The translations under genes were made by a program, and so were the position numbers. Under the pieces are notes generated by a model. The model was not told where the DNA came from. It searched no databases and was given only the letters and a program-made list of their open reading frames with translations. A DNA stretch of 64,000 nt. It comes from Oceanirhabdus seepicola. GTDB lineage: Bacteria; Bacillota; Clostridia; Clostridiales; Clostridiaceae. Where the stretch lies: the NCBI RefSeq assembly GCF_023684385.1, contig NZ_JAGSOJ010000004.1, positions 372,001 through 436,000 of the forward strand, read 5' to 3'. Shown here one piece after another: positions 24,343 to 33,637 of this stretch (its first letter is position 1; each line of letters opens with the position of its first letter).

Positions 24343-25776
24343 TTATACACACGTAGAACCACAAGATAATGCAGCAGTACTATCCGATTGATCATTTATC
24401 AAAGAAAAAATAGAACTTTCCATATCCTCAAATAATTTATCTGCCATCCCATAATTAAATCCAACCTTTAAAACCATTCTTAAAATAATTTTATTTTCAA
24501 ATGGTGTTGGGAGTGGATATGCGGGTATACTCCAACCATATTCTTTTATTTTCTGTGCTAATTTCCCCGGCTCAATACCCATTTCTTCTGCTTCTTTTGT
24601 AAGACTCAATATAACAACAGGTATACCTGGAAATTTATTTTCTATTTTAAATATCTTAGTACCAAAAATTTTAAGACTATTAAACTTTTTAGTTAGACGA
24701 TGTTGAATATCATACATATAGTTTATTATTTCTTCGTACCCTTCCTGTCCTTGTCTAGTTAAATTATAGTACTGAGCTATTACATTGTTGGCATTCTTAG
24801 TGAAATTTAATGAAAAATCATCCTGAACACCACCTAAATAGTCAATTTGAAAAATCAACTCATCATCTATTTCGTGTCTATTTCGCCAAATAGCCCATCC
24901 AATTCCAGCATATACAAGCCCATATTTATGACCTGAAATATTTATAGATTTCACCCATTTCAGTCTAAAATCCCAAGATATATCCTTATACATATTATAA
25001 AATGGTGCTATAAATCCACCGCATGCTGCATCAACATGGATAGAAATCTTCCATTGATGATTTTTATTATATTTATCAATAACTTTATTTAGGGCTTTAA
25101 TATCATCAAATTCCCCACTAAAAGTATTCCCTAAAATCCCAACAACACATATTGTTTTATCACTAAGTTTTTTAGCTACCTCATTAACATCAATTTTATT
25201 ATCAGATCCTATAGGAATTATAATAGGTTTTACTTCAAAATATTTTGCAAACTTCTTCCAGCATACTTGAACATTTGAACCAAATATTATTTCAGGTTTT
25301 ACTGTGTCACTCTCTTTACCATACTTTTCTCTATGTTTTTTCCAAAGAAACTTATAGTTCATTCCAGCTAACAATGACGCTTCTGTTGAACCTACTGTAC
25401 TAGTTCCTGTGGGGTTATCTTCTTCTGAAGCATTATATAAGTTTGCTAATATTGAAACACACCGTTTTTCAAGTTCAATTGTTTGGGGATATATTAGCTT
25501 ATCAATATAATTTATATCAAGAGATTCCTTCATAAGTCTTATTGCTGTTGGTTCCATCCACGTGGTAACAAAGGTTGCCATATTTAATTGAGGGTTAGAA
25601 TCAAAATTACTTTCAGAGTTCACTATTTCATATGCTTCTGATGCATTTATTCTTCTATCATTTATAGTATCTAATGGTGGCGCAGAAGGTGTGAATATAT
25701 TCCCATTACATGATGTAGAATTTTGAGAATGGGAACTCTTTTCTGAGCGTTTCTTGTATATTGATTTTACTAGCAT
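24343..25776 (-). CDS. gadB: Glutamate decarboxylase (PLP-dependent, GadB type)
   Basis: 477 residues from the ATG at 25776 (AAGGAG six bases upstream; a GTG one codon earlier is too close). The GadB pattern is clear: NMATFVTTWMEP, GTSTVGSTEASLL, HVDAACGGFIAPF with the PLP Asp, and Schiff-base Lys in SINISGHKYGL. It converts glutamate to GABA and CO2, consuming a proton, for acid tolerance. No GadC antiporter is adjacent. The C-terminus (STAALSCGSTCV) is unlike the E. coli GadB tail that closes the active site with a His; its two Cys are unusual. A relic of the same tail lies at 23414. Confidence 0.9.
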   Translation of the reverse strand: MLVKSIYKKRSEKSSHSQNSTSCNGNIFTPSAPPLDTINDRRINASEAYEIVNSESNFDSNPQLNMATFVTTWMEPTAIRLMKESLDINYIDKLIYPQTIELEKRCVSILANLYNASEEDNPTGTSTVGSTEASLLAGMNYKFLWKKHREKYGKESDTVKPEIIFGSNVQVCWKKFAKYFEVKPIIIPIGSDNKIDVNEVAKKLSDKTICVVGILGNTFSGEFDDIKALNKVIDKYNKNHQWKISIHVDAACGGFIAPFYNMYKDISWDFRLKWVKSINISGHKYGLVYAGIGWAIWRNRHEIDDELIFQIDYLGGVQDDFSLNFTKNANNVIAQYYNLTRQGQEGYEEIINYMYDIQHRLTKKFNSLKIFGTKIFKIENKFPGIPVVILSLTKEAEEMGIEPGKLAQKIKEYGWSIPAYPLPTPFENKIILRMVLKVGFNYGMADKLFEDMESSIFSLINDQSDSTAALSCGSTCV

Positions 25777-25862
25777 CACAAACTCCTTAAATTTAATATC
25801 TTTAATATTAATTTATGACGCAATGAGTTTAAAAATTACTATATGAATTATTCAGTAAAAAA

Positions 25863-25880
25863 GCAGCCTTAGAAGGCTGC
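25863..25880 (-). terminator. Terminator of the collagen-like gene
   Basis: GCAGCCTT / AAGGCTGC with a 2-base centre, followed on the minus strand by TTTTTT. Confidence 0.85.
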
Positions 25881-25893
25881 ATATCATATAAAA

Positions 25894-26766
25894 CTAACAA
25901 CAACACTTAATTACATTAATCGCACAAGTGGATATAGCTATATCATCATTTAATATCAGCACTCCAACCTGTATACATGTAATTTCACCACAAATAACAG
26001 TTCCGCAACATAACTCAACTTCCACGCAATTTCCTATACCTATATGAGCAAGTTTATACCTTATTGATGCTTCACAAATAACTTCACAAGTTACCAGTGG
26101 TGGTTCTGGTAAACATAGTGGCTTTACAGGTGGTTTAAATCTACTAAATTTATCTCCACAACACATAAGTTCTACAGATATTATTTTACATATACTTATA
26201 CATTCATATTTTGAACACTCTTCAATAGTTACTAATCCACCTAAGCAATCTACTGAGACTACTGTTCCTTTTTTTACACAACAATCACACAATCTTAATC
26301 TTACACAAACATCACCAATTATAGCTAATTGTTGTAAAATATTTCGTATCTGTTCTATACACTTGCATTTAATCATGAAACACTTTCCAGGTGGTCCTTG
26401 TGGACCTCTATCCCCTTGTGCTCCTTGTACTCCTTGCACACCTTGTACGCCTTGATCTCCTGTTGGTCCTTGAATTCCTTGTGGACCTCTTGCCCCTTGC
26501 ACACCTTGCTTTCCTGGTCGGCCTTTTGGTCCTTCTATTCCTTGTACTCCTCTTTCTCCTTTATCTCCTTTTGGTCCTCTACACCCTCTTGGTCCTCGTT
26601 CCCCTGGGCAACCTTTTGGTCCTCTTGGTCCCGGAGGTCCAGGTGGTCCTGGACAACAGCAATCACAATCACAATTACAATTACAATTACAATCGCAATC
26701 GCAATCGCAATCGCAATCGTATTCATCATAACATCTTTTGTTCATTAGATAATCATTATCTTTCAT
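25894..26766 (-). CDS. Cys-rich collagen-like protein, probable spore-surface component
   Basis: About 290 residues. The N-terminus carries ten Asp/Asn-Cys dipeptides (about residues 17-36), then CCC, then about 30 uninterrupted Gly-X-Y triplets (about 40-129; GPPGPPGPRGPK, GVQGVQGVQGAQ), then a Cys-rich C-terminal domain of about 160 residues in which two similar beta-like units end in CC motifs. Gly-X-Y proteins in clostridia and bacilli (BclA-like) form exosporium filaments, and the Cys would crosslink. Start: ATG at 26766, or TTG one codon earlier, both behind GGAG. A CATAATATA sequence upstream fits the -10 CATANNNTA of sporulation sigma factors, but the -35 is unclear. Confidence 0.8.
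   Translation of the reverse strand: MKDNDYLMNKRCYDEYDCDCDCDCDCNCNCNCDCDCCCPGPPGPPGPRGPKGCPGERGPRGCRGPKGDKGERGVQGIEGPKGRPGKQGVQGARGPQGIQGPTGDQGVQGVQGVQGAQGDRGPQGPPGKCFMIKCKCIEQIRNILQQLAIIGDVCVRLRLCDCCVKKGTVVSVDCLGGLVTIEECSKYECISICKIISVELMCCGDKFSRFKPPVKPLCLPEPPLVTCEVICEASIRYKLAHIGIGNCVEVELCCGTVICGEITCIQVGVLILNDDIAISTCAINVIKCCC
26659..26718 (-). repeat. Ten-unit hexanucleotide tandem repeat coding for (Asp/Asn-Cys)n
   Basis: Six-base units of the type CAATCG / CAATTA / CAATCA (plus strand) are repeated ten times in frame. Short units like this change number by replication slippage without frameshift, so the Cys count may vary between strains. Confidence 0.8.
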
Positions 26767-26839
26767 CAATTTCCATCTCCAGAATTGTTATATTATGGAC
26801 ATAGCGTCCTTGTTATATAATATGTATGGAAATATTAAA

Positions 26840-26877
26840 AGGTGTGTATTTGTCTAATCGAATCAAATTCCACACCT
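26840..26877 (-). terminator. Terminator of the PadR-permease operon
   Basis: AGGTGTG with ATTTG pairing to CAAAT plus CACACCT across one mismatch, then TTTT on the minus strand. Confidence 0.7.
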
Positions 26878-26930
26878 ATTTACTCAGCATTTTATGTTAT
26901 ATTATTCCATTATATTTTTAAAATAACTAA

Positions 26931-27488
26931 TTAAGCTTCAGCCATCTCACTTGCAGATGAATAGACCTTCTTTAGAGTTTCTTTACTAATCATCTTTTCT
27001 ATTATGAAAGACCCAACTAAGAAAATAGTTAAGTTTGAAATAACATGAATAGTAGTAAATCCTCCCCCAAATGAAGTATATTCGTACATTAACAATGGCA
27101 ATTTAGAACTTGACCAAACCCCTAAAAAGAACAAAACATATGCAAATCTAGCCTGTTTTTTTATTAAAATCGCGGCAATAGGAAATGCCACATACAGAGG
27201 TCCTGCTGCTAAAGACCCTAATACTAATGCAATTAGTATTCCTTTTAAACCTGAATCTGGTCCCATATACTTTATCATAGTCTCCTTTGGTATCCAAATA
27301 TCCAATAAACCAATTAATACCAATATTGGAGGCAACACACCAAGCATTGATTTAAAATTAGATAGTGTTTTATTTGAGGCATTTACTCCTACTTCATTAT
27401 TTATGAAATAAAGTATAGTTATTAACGCTATCATAATAATTGTCCATTTATATCTGTGTATAATTGACTTTTTATTTTTATTACTCAT
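26931..27488 (-). CDS. Membrane permease half, PF03773-like, second subunit
   Basis: A 185-residue protein with about five membrane helices. The core GILIALVLGSLAAGPLYVAFPIA resembles the conserved half-repeat of the UPF0718/ArsP-type permeases (PF03773), including the polar and Pro residues in mid-membrane. It abuts the companion permease gene with no gap. Complete permeases of this family have two such halves in one chain; here the halves are separate genes. Substrate unknown (arsenicals or other thiol-reactive compounds in known members). Confidence 0.65.
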   Translation of the reverse strand: MSNKNKKSIIHRYKWTIIMIALITILYFINNEVGVNASNKTLSNFKSMLGVLPPILVLIGLLDIWIPKETMIKYMGPDSGLKGILIALVLGSLAAGPLYVAFPIAAILIKKQARFAYVLFFLGVWSSSKLPLLMYEYTSFGGGFTTIHVISNLTIFLVGSFIIEKMISKETLKKVYSSASEMAEA

Positions 27489-27965
27489 TTACATCACGCT
27501 CCATATAATTAATGCGAAAACTACAGAAGCTATCAATCCCAAAATATTTCTTAATATTGCAGATTTTTTACCAAAATATTTTATTTCTAGCCCTATAGTA
27601 GTAAAACCAACAGCCATTAAACTTGAAATAAATGCTGCTATTTGCGGATACCCTGCTCCATGCTCCAATAGATTAGCCCCCAAAGGAAATGCAACAAAAC
27701 CAGGCATAAAAGTTATGGATCCAACAAATAAACCTAGTAGTACTCCTAAGACACCAGATTGATCACCTAATATGGTGCTTATTGTGCTTGGACTTAAAAC
27801 TGATAGAATGATTCCAATAAAAATCAACATAGGTACAATTGATGGCACAAGCTTTTTAAAAGAATTATATCCTATCTTTAATGCCTTCTTAGTTTTACCA
27901 ATATCAAAGATAGCAGAAATCATCAAAAGTACTGTAACTCCCCCATACAATATATAACTTGTCAT
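27489..27965 (-). CDS. Membrane permease half, PF03773-like, first subunit
   Basis: 158 residues, about five helices, with the matching half-repeat LLGLFVGSITFMPGFVAFPLG and a DIGKTKKALKIGYNSFKK loop. It starts two bases after the PadR stop codon and its stop touches the start of the second half, so the three genes are translationally coupled. A heterodimeric transporter is likely. Confidence 0.65.
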   Translation of the reverse strand: MTSYILYGGVTVLLMISAIFDIGKTKKALKIGYNSFKKLVPSIVPMLIFIGIILSVLSPSTISTILGDQSGVLGVLLGLFVGSITFMPGFVAFPLGANLLEHGAGYPQIAAFISSLMAVGFTTIGLEIKYFGKKSAILRNILGLIASVVFALIIWSVM

Positions 27966-27967
27966 CT

Positions 27968-28306
27968 CTATTCTCCTTTACCTATTACTTCATATTTATC
28001 AAGAAAAAATCCTAAATTCTTATATCTTAACTCAATATCTTCTTTGAATTCATCTAGCTCTTTATAGCCATTATCTGTTATAGCATAATATTTTTTAGCT
28101 GCCCCTGATTGAGATGTGTCCCATTTTGATTCAACAGATCCATTCTCCTCTAATTTTTTTAATGCTCTATAAATTGCTGCGCTATCAATTATATTAATAG
28201 GTAAATTTGTTTCAAAATCCTTCAATAATTCAAATCCATAAGATGGCTTTTCAGCTAAAAACAATAGTATAAATGCTGCAACATGTCTACCTGGTTTACA
28301 TTTCAT
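27968..28306 (-). CDS. PadR-family transcriptional regulator
   Basis: 112 residues from the ATG at 28306 with GGGAG upstream; the ATG at 28327 lies inside the operator and has no ribosome site. PadR winged helix: RHVAAFILLFLAEKPSYGFELL, IDSAAIYRALKKLEENG, then SGAAKKYYAITDNGYKEL and a short C-terminal helix. It heads the two-gene permease operon and is probably autoregulated through the 17-bp palindrome at 28330. PadR proteins respond to phenolics or toxic compounds. Confidence 0.85.
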   Translation of the reverse strand: MKCKPGRHVAAFILLFLAEKPSYGFELLKDFETNLPINIIDSAAIYRALKKLEENGSVESKWDTSQSGAAKKYYAITDNGYKELDEFKEDIELRYKNLGFFLDKYEVIGKGE

Positions 28307-28329
28307 TTCATCACTCTCCCTAAACATAT

Positions 28330-28371
28330 ATATGTTAATAACATATTACTGTATATAACATTGTATGTCAA
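28330..28371 (-). promoter_or_regulatory. PadR promoter with palindromic operator
   Basis: -35 TTGACA (28366-28371), 17-base spacer, -10 TAATAT (28343-28348). The perfect palindrome ATATGTTAATAACATAT (28330-28346) covers the -10 and start site and contains the ATGT/ACAT arms typical of PadR operators. Confidence 0.75.
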
Positions 28372-28372
28372 T

Positions 28373-28423
28373 AGAGGCAAATTAACTTATATTCCTTAAA
28401 CGAAATAAGCTAATCTGCCTCTT
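28373..28423 (-). terminator. Terminator of the chemotaxis receptor gene
   Basis: Long imperfect stem (AGAGGCA-ATTA-CTTAT paired with ATAAG-TAAT-TGCCTCT) just after the receptor stop codon, ending two bases before the PadR -35. Confidence 0.65.
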
Positions 28424-28452
28424 CTTTTTATTATAAACATTAAATTTAAATT

Positions 28453-30141
28453 TTAAACTTTAAACTTGTATACTCCATCCTTTAATTTTTCTGACATATC
28501 TTTTATACTTTGTGAAAGTTCAATAAAATGATGTATACTTTCTTTTTGTTCCTCAACAGAAGCTGAAATTTCACGTTCCGATTCTGTAATTTCATTAGAA
28601 ACACTTGCAACAGAATTAATATCACTCATAATTGAATCTTTATTTCTTGATATCTCATTTAGAGAATTAGAAAGCAAATCAATTTCATTGATTGTTTTAT
28701 CTACTTCTACTCGAATATTATTAAATGAATTCACAGTCTCTTGAATATTTGATTTCTGAAAAGCTACCTTACTAGATATTTGATAACTATCTTTTGTTAC
28801 TGTATAAACATTCTTCTTTACTGCTTCGATTAATCCATTAATACTTTTAGAGGATTCAATAACCTGCTCTGCAAGTTTTTTTATTTCCTCTGCAACTACA
28901 GAAAAACCTCTTCCTGCTTCCCCCGCTCTTGAAGCTTCTATAGCAGCATTTAGTGCCAATAAATTAGTTTGCTGAGCAACCCCGTTTATCACTTCTGTAA
29001 CTTCATTAATTTTACCAACATTTTCATTTAATGATGAAATCTCATTTGTAGCTGTTTCAAAAGATTCAGTTACATCATTAATTGATTCTATCAGCTCTTC
29101 TAATTTATTATTTCCTAGATCTGAGGTTTTCTTAATTTCATAGTTACTATTAGATACATCCTTTGCTTTAACTAACATTCCATCTAAGGTAATAGTAAAT
29201 TCATCAAAAGTATCAATCATATTAGATGTGATTTTATTCTGGTCAAATATCACTTCTGAAATATTATTTATCTTATCTGCAGCATTTTCTGTGGAAGCTG
29301 AAACCTCTTCACTGTATGATGATACCGTTGAAGAAATCTCATCCAGTTCAATAACCACACTTTTTGTATTTCCAATAGTATTTCTTAATGTACCAATACA
29401 AAGATTAAATTTATCTATCAGTTTTCCAAATTGGTCATTCCTCTTACTCTTAAATTGTACTGTGAAATCTCCTTCAGATAATAAATCAATATTTTCCATA
29501 ATACTATTTAAAGATTTTGTTAATGATTTTGATATAAAATATCCTATTAAACTAGCTGCACAAACAATAAAAAATCCCATTGCCAAAATATATAATAATG
29601 CTGTTGTTATTTGATTATACATAGCCTTTAATGATAAACCTATATTTAATGTTCCAATTACTTCAGATTCATATGTCAATGATGTGGATATGTTATATAC
29701 CTTCTCGCCTGTTGAAGTCTGTAACATCTGACCCGATGTTTTCTCTTCATTAATAATCTTAGAAACATCTTCGCTTTTCTGTGTTGCTGAAGATATCTCA
29801 TCTACATCCTCTGAATTTTCTTTACTTTTCTTTTCAACCCCTTTATCTGATACTAATATTTGCGAGTTATTATCAGATAATGATATATATGAAATATTAC
29901 CTTCACTCTGCTCTTTGGTTTTATTAAAAATTATTTGTAACTCATTTAAATCATCAATATTATACCTTGAAATTTCTCGTTTTAATGTATTAATGAGGGT
30001 TGTCCCATCATTTTTCATTTGATTAGTAACAGTTTTTCTAATGACAAAATATGAAAAGGCCATAAAAAACATCATACAAACTGTGGTTAACAGTATAATT
30101 ATTCTCAGGACTTTTGATGTGAATGATTTAGTCTTATGCAT
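28453..30141 (-). CDS. Methyl-accepting chemotaxis protein
   Basis: 562 residues: TM at about 12-32, an outside sensor region of about 145 residues, TM2 near 180-205, HAMP at about 205-260 (SKSLTKSLNSIMENIDLLSEGDF), then a long coiled-coil signalling domain with the hairpin tip VAQQTNLLALNAAIEASRAG, the most conserved MCP motif. Ligand unknown; the outside region has no recognised domain. No other chemotaxis genes are nearby. Confidence 0.9.
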   Translation of the reverse strand: MHKTKSFTSKVLRIIILLTTVCMMFFMAFSYFVIRKTVTNQMKNDGTTLINTLKREISRYNIDDLNELQIIFNKTKEQSEGNISYISLSDNNSQILVSDKGVEKKSKENSEDVDEISSATQKSEDVSKIINEEKTSGQMLQTSTGEKVYNISTSLTYESEVIGTLNIGLSLKAMYNQITTALLYILAMGFFIVCAASLIGYFISKSLTKSLNSIMENIDLLSEGDFTVQFKSKRNDQFGKLIDKFNLCIGTLRNTIGNTKSVVIELDEISSTVSSYSEEVSASTENAADKINNISEVIFDQNKITSNMIDTFDEFTITLDGMLVKAKDVSNSNYEIKKTSDLGNNKLEELIESINDVTESFETATNEISSLNENVGKINEVTEVINGVAQQTNLLALNAAIEASRAGEAGRGFSVVAEEIKKLAEQVIESSKSINGLIEAVKKNVYTVTKDSYQISSKVAFQKSNIQETVNSFNNIRVEVDKTINEIDLLSNSLNEISRNKDSIMSDINSVASVSNEITESEREISASVEEQKESIHHFIELSQSIKDMSEKLKDGVYKFKV

Positions 30142-30446
30142 AGTTACTTCCCCCTCGCATCCTTTTTAAATCCAAGCATTTTGACTAAATTATATCATTA
30201 CATCAAAAAAAATACAATTTTTGTACATTTAGTTCACAAAGATATATTTCTTAATATTCCTCTTTTTTCTCCAATATTATTAACTTCTGGTGTTAATTCT
30301 TACCCCTATTATTCTGATTTTCTTGCGATTTTTAATAATTCAACTTGTTTATATAGGATGCTTCTATATTACACATTGAATTTCAAGTAGAAAAATGGTA
30401 TGTTTTATATATATTTACATTAAAATGAATTCAAGGGGGATTGATT
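30142..30446. other. Divergent intergenic region
   Basis: 305 AT-rich bases between the divergent chemotaxis and M16C genes. They must hold both promoters, but no consensus pair stands out. The ribosome site AAGGGGG for the M16C gene is at its right end. No gene seen. Confidence 0.4.
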
Positions 30447-33368
30447 ATGCAATTTGAAATCAATAAATCATATCATGGTTTTAAGCTTATTGATGAATAT
30501 CCAATCAATGAGATTAACTCTATGGCGAAAGTATTTGAACATGAAAAAAGTGGTGCTAGATTACTTCATTTAGGTAATGATGATGATAATAAAGTGTTCT
30601 CAGTATCTTTCAGAACACCACCATCTGATAGCACAGGGGTACCTCACATCATTGAGCACTGTGTTCTATCTGGATCTAGAAAATACTTAACAAAAGAACC
30701 ATTTATGGATATGGTTAAAGGTTCACTTAATACTTTTATCAATGCAATGACATTCGATGATAAAACAATGTATCCAATTGCCAGCCGTAACGAAAAAGAT
30801 TTTTATAACTTAATGGATGTATACTTAGATGCTGTATTTTATCCAAAAATCTATGATATCCCTGAGATTTTCATGCAAGAGGGATGGCATTATGACCTCC
30901 ATAATAAGGATGAAAAAATCACTTGTAAAGGGGTAGTTTACAATGAGATGCGTGGAGCTTACTCTTCACCAAGTACAATCTTAGAGGAAGAAGTAAGCCA
31001 ATCTTTATTCCCTGATACATGCTATAAATATTCTTCTGGCGGTGATCCAGATGTAATACCTGACTTAACTGTAGAAGATTTTAAAGATTTCCATAGAAAA
31101 TTTTATCATCCATCAAATAGTTATATATATCTATATGGTAATGGAGACATAGAAAAACAACTTCAATTCATAAATGATGAGTATTTATCAAATTTTGAAA
31201 GAAAGTTTATAGACTCTGCTCTTACTCTTCAGGCTCCATTTAAAGAGAAAAAAGAATGTACAACTTATTATGCTATCTCTGAAGATGAACCTTCTGAGAA
31301 CCGCACATATTTAAGTGCTAATTTCGTATTTGGTGAATTTGCTGATGCTAAAACTTATTTAATGGTTAATATATTAAAAAATCTACTTATTGAATCTTCA
31401 GCAGCTCCTCTAAAAAATGCATTGATTGATAAAGGAATTGGAGAAGATATTCTCTTCATGAATAGCGAAGGAATACAACCATCTATTTCTTTTGTTGCAA
31501 AACACACAAGTGACGATAAGAAAGCTGAGTTTGAAAATATAGTTTTTTCAACTCTAAAAAAATTAGTAGCTGAAGGTATAGATAAGAAGTTAATAGAGTC
31601 ATGTATCAATATTGTTGAATATAATCTACGTGAAGCTGAGAAATTCCCTACTAAGGGTCTTATATATAACATCATATCATTAGATAGCTGGTTATATGAT
31701 AGCCACCCTACAACTCATCTTCAATATGAAAAGGTTATTAATGACTTGAGATCAAAGATAGACACTGGTTATTTTGAGAAATTTATCGAAGATAACATTA
31801 TCAATAATCCTCATCACTCAATAGTTGTTATGAACCCCCAAAAAGGATTAAGTGAAGAAAAGGCTGTTGCTTTAGAGAAAAGACTAGATGAATATAAAGC
31901 TTCCCTTACTGATGAGCAAATAAACAGACTTATTGAAGAAAATACTGTATTAAAAGAAAAACAATTAGCTCCTGATACGCCTGAAGCAGTGGCAACTATT
32001 CCTAAATTATCTGTAAGTGATGTTGATCCTAAAGCAGCATCAATACCTCAAGAAGTAATAAAAGAAGATGATGTAACTTTACTTTTCCACAATATCTTCT
32101 CAAATAATATTTCTTATGTGGATTTCTTGTTTGATGTGGGCATGATTGATGAAGAATTAATTCCATATATAACTCTTCTTTCAGATATTATTGGGGATGT
32201 TGATACTAAATCATACACTTATTCTGAACTTTCAAATGAAATATATATGAGTACAGGTGGTATTGATTTGTCCTCAGCTGTTTATGTTGAAAATGGTAAT
32301 GACAAACTATATTACCCTAAGTTCATCATAAGCGGAAAAGCTATCGGTGATAAAACTATTACTCTTCTCGAACTTATAAAAGAGTTAACAACATCCTCCA
32401 AGTTAGATGACAAGAAGAGAGTTAAAGAATTAATTCAACAAATAAAATCTAAATTAGAAATGCATATATATGATAGAGGAAATTCAGTTGTATCAAATAG
32501 AGTATCATCATATTTCTCTCCTGCTTCAAAATACTCAGAGAGCCTTAATGGATTAGATTATTTCTGGTTCATATGTAATACAATTGAGAATTTTGATACT
32601 AACAGTGATAATATACTTGCTAATTTAAATAAAGTTTATAATAGTATCTTTAATATAAACAACTTGATCATTAGCTTCACTGGGGACAAAAAAGATTTTG
32701 ATTTATTTAGAGAAAATTTCACTATTGCAACTTCGACTCTAAATAAGAATAAATTAGAATCAAAAACTTATGACTTTAAGGAAACAAAACTTAATGAAGG
32801 TATTCAATCTTCTGCAAATGTTCAATATGTTGCAAAAGGATTTAACTTTAAAAATCTTGGTTATGATTATCATGGTAGTATGAATGTTTTGAGAATGATG
32901 TTAAATGGTGAATATCTTCATGACAGGGTTAGAGCAAAAGGTGGAGCTTATGGTGTTGGAATCACATTCACTAGAACAGGTGATGTTACTGTTGCTTCTT
33001 ATAGAGATCCAAACCTTAAAGAAACGCTTAAAGTATATGATGATGCCGCTCAATATATCAAAAACCTAACTATGGATCAAGAGACTTTAACAAAGTTCAT
33101 CATTGGTGCAATGAGCCAGGTTGATAGAGCGACAACACCTCATATGAAAGGTGAAATTGCTACACAAAACTATATCCGCAACATTTCTCAAGCAGATATA
33201 CAAAGAGAAAGAGATGAACTTCTAAACACAAAACCTGAAGAGATAAAAGTTCTTGCAGAACTTTTAGAAAAAGTAATGGAAATGGATTATTGTTGTGTTC
33301 TAGGTAATGATAATACTATTAAAGAGAATGAAGACGCATTTAATAAATTAGTTAAACTAAATAAATAA
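30447..33368 (+). CDS. M16C-family zinc metallopeptidase (presequence protease-like)
   Basis: 973 residues from ATG 30447 (AGGGGG seven bases upstream). The inverted zinc motif HxxEH is at His67-Glu70-His71 (GVPHIIEHCVLSG), and the second zinc ligand Glu lies in YNEMRGAYSSP. A central M16C-associated domain and a second inactive M16 half with the RAKGGAYG motif complete the usual chamber-forming architecture, as does the length of about 970. No signal peptide, so it degrades peptides in the cytosol. Monocistronic with a strong terminator. Confidence 0.9.
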   Translation: MQFEINKSYHGFKLIDEYPINEINSMAKVFEHEKSGARLLHLGNDDDNKVFSVSFRTPPSDSTGVPHIIEHCVLSGSRKYLTKEPFMDMVKGSLNTFINAMTFDDKTMYPIASRNEKDFYNLMDVYLDAVFYPKIYDIPEIFMQEGWHYDLHNKDEKITCKGVVYNEMRGAYSSPSTILEEEVSQSLFPDTCYKYSSGGDPDVIPDLTVEDFKDFHRKFYHPSNSYIYLYGNGDIEKQLQFINDEYLSNFERKFIDSALTLQAPFKEKKECTTYYAISEDEPSENRTYLSANFVFGEFADAKTYLMVNILKNLLIESSAAPLKNALIDKGIGEDILFMNSEGIQPSISFVAKHTSDDKKAEFENIVFSTLKKLVAEGIDKKLIESCINIVEYNLREAEKFPTKGLIYNIISLDSWLYDSHPTTHLQYEKVINDLRSKIDTGYFEKFIEDNIINNPHHSIVVMNPQKGLSEEKAVALEKRLDEYKASLTDEQINRLIEENTVLKEKQLAPDTPEAVATIPKLSVSDVDPKAASIPQEVIKEDDVTLLFHNIFSNNISYVDFLFDVGMIDEELIPYITLLSDIIGDVDTKSYTYSELSNEIYMSTGGIDLSSAVYVENGNDKLYYPKFIISGKAIGDKTITLLELIKELTTSSKLDDKKRVKELIQQIKSKLEMHIYDRGNSVVSNRVSSYFSPASKYSESLNGLDYFWFICNTIENFDTNSDNILANLNKVYNSIFNINNLIISFTGDKKDFDLFRENFTIATSTLNKNKLESKTYDFKETKLNEGIQSSANVQYVAKGFNFKNLGYDYHGSMNVLRMMLNGEYLHDRVRAKGGAYGVGITFTRTGDVTVASYRDPNLKETLKVYDDAAQYIKNLTMDQETLTKFIIGAMSQVDRATTPHMKGEIATQNYIRNISQADIQRERDELLNTKPEEIKVLAELLEKVMEMDYCCVLGNDNTIKENEDAFNKLVKLNK

Positions 33369-33371
33369 TTT

Positions 33372-33397
33372 AAAAAGCACGGTGCGCCGTGCTTTTT
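33372..33397 (+). terminator. Terminator of the M16C gene
   Basis: AAAAAGCACGG / CCGTGCTTTTT with loop TGCG, followed by TT. Confidence 0.9.
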
Positions 33398-33400
33398 TTA

Positions 33401-33630
33401 GTTGAGAGTGGAGAACGCTGGATGTTTCTGCCTCCGCAGAAACTACATTTTATTGTTCTTTAGGACAAGACGTTTTTACTCATTTTATCCTAGGATAAAA
33501 TATTGTATTTAAAATATAAGGTTTCATTGCAAATGAAACGAGTAACCCCTTATTGTCCAAGGAACAATCAATTAAAATTTCACAGAGTGAAATGTCAATC
33601 GTTCTCAACTCACCACTCTCAACTCTCAAC
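33401..33630. repeat. Non-coding hairpin array with terminal inverted repeats (MITE-like)
   Basis: 230 bases bounded by GTTGAGAGTGGAGAACG on the left and the complement of GTTGAGAG...GTTGAGAACG on the right, where GTTGAGAGT is partly doubled. Inside lie successive palindromes: 33424-33443 (GTTTCTGC/GCAGAAAC), 33482-33501 (perfect 20-mer around CCTAGG), 33521-33539 (GTTTCATT/AATGAAAC), TTGTCC/GAACAA near 33553 and TTTCAC/GTGAAA near 33578. No ORF. Likely a genome-wide repeat or a miniature mobile element. Confidence 0.6.
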
Positions 33631-33637
33631 TATGTTT

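Noticed and set aside
26659..26718. CRISPR-like short repeat array
   Set aside because: Units are six bases, contiguous and in frame within a gene, with no spacers.
26391..26804. Long plus-strand and shifted-frame ORFs across the collagen-like gene
   Set aside because: They are shadows caused by the Gly-X-Y and hexanucleotide repeats; their Leu/Val-rich products have no coding sense.
30136..30390. 84-codon plus-strand ORF between the chemotaxis and M16C genes
   Set aside because: It starts inside the divergent receptor gene, has no ribosome site, and its sequence looks non-coding.
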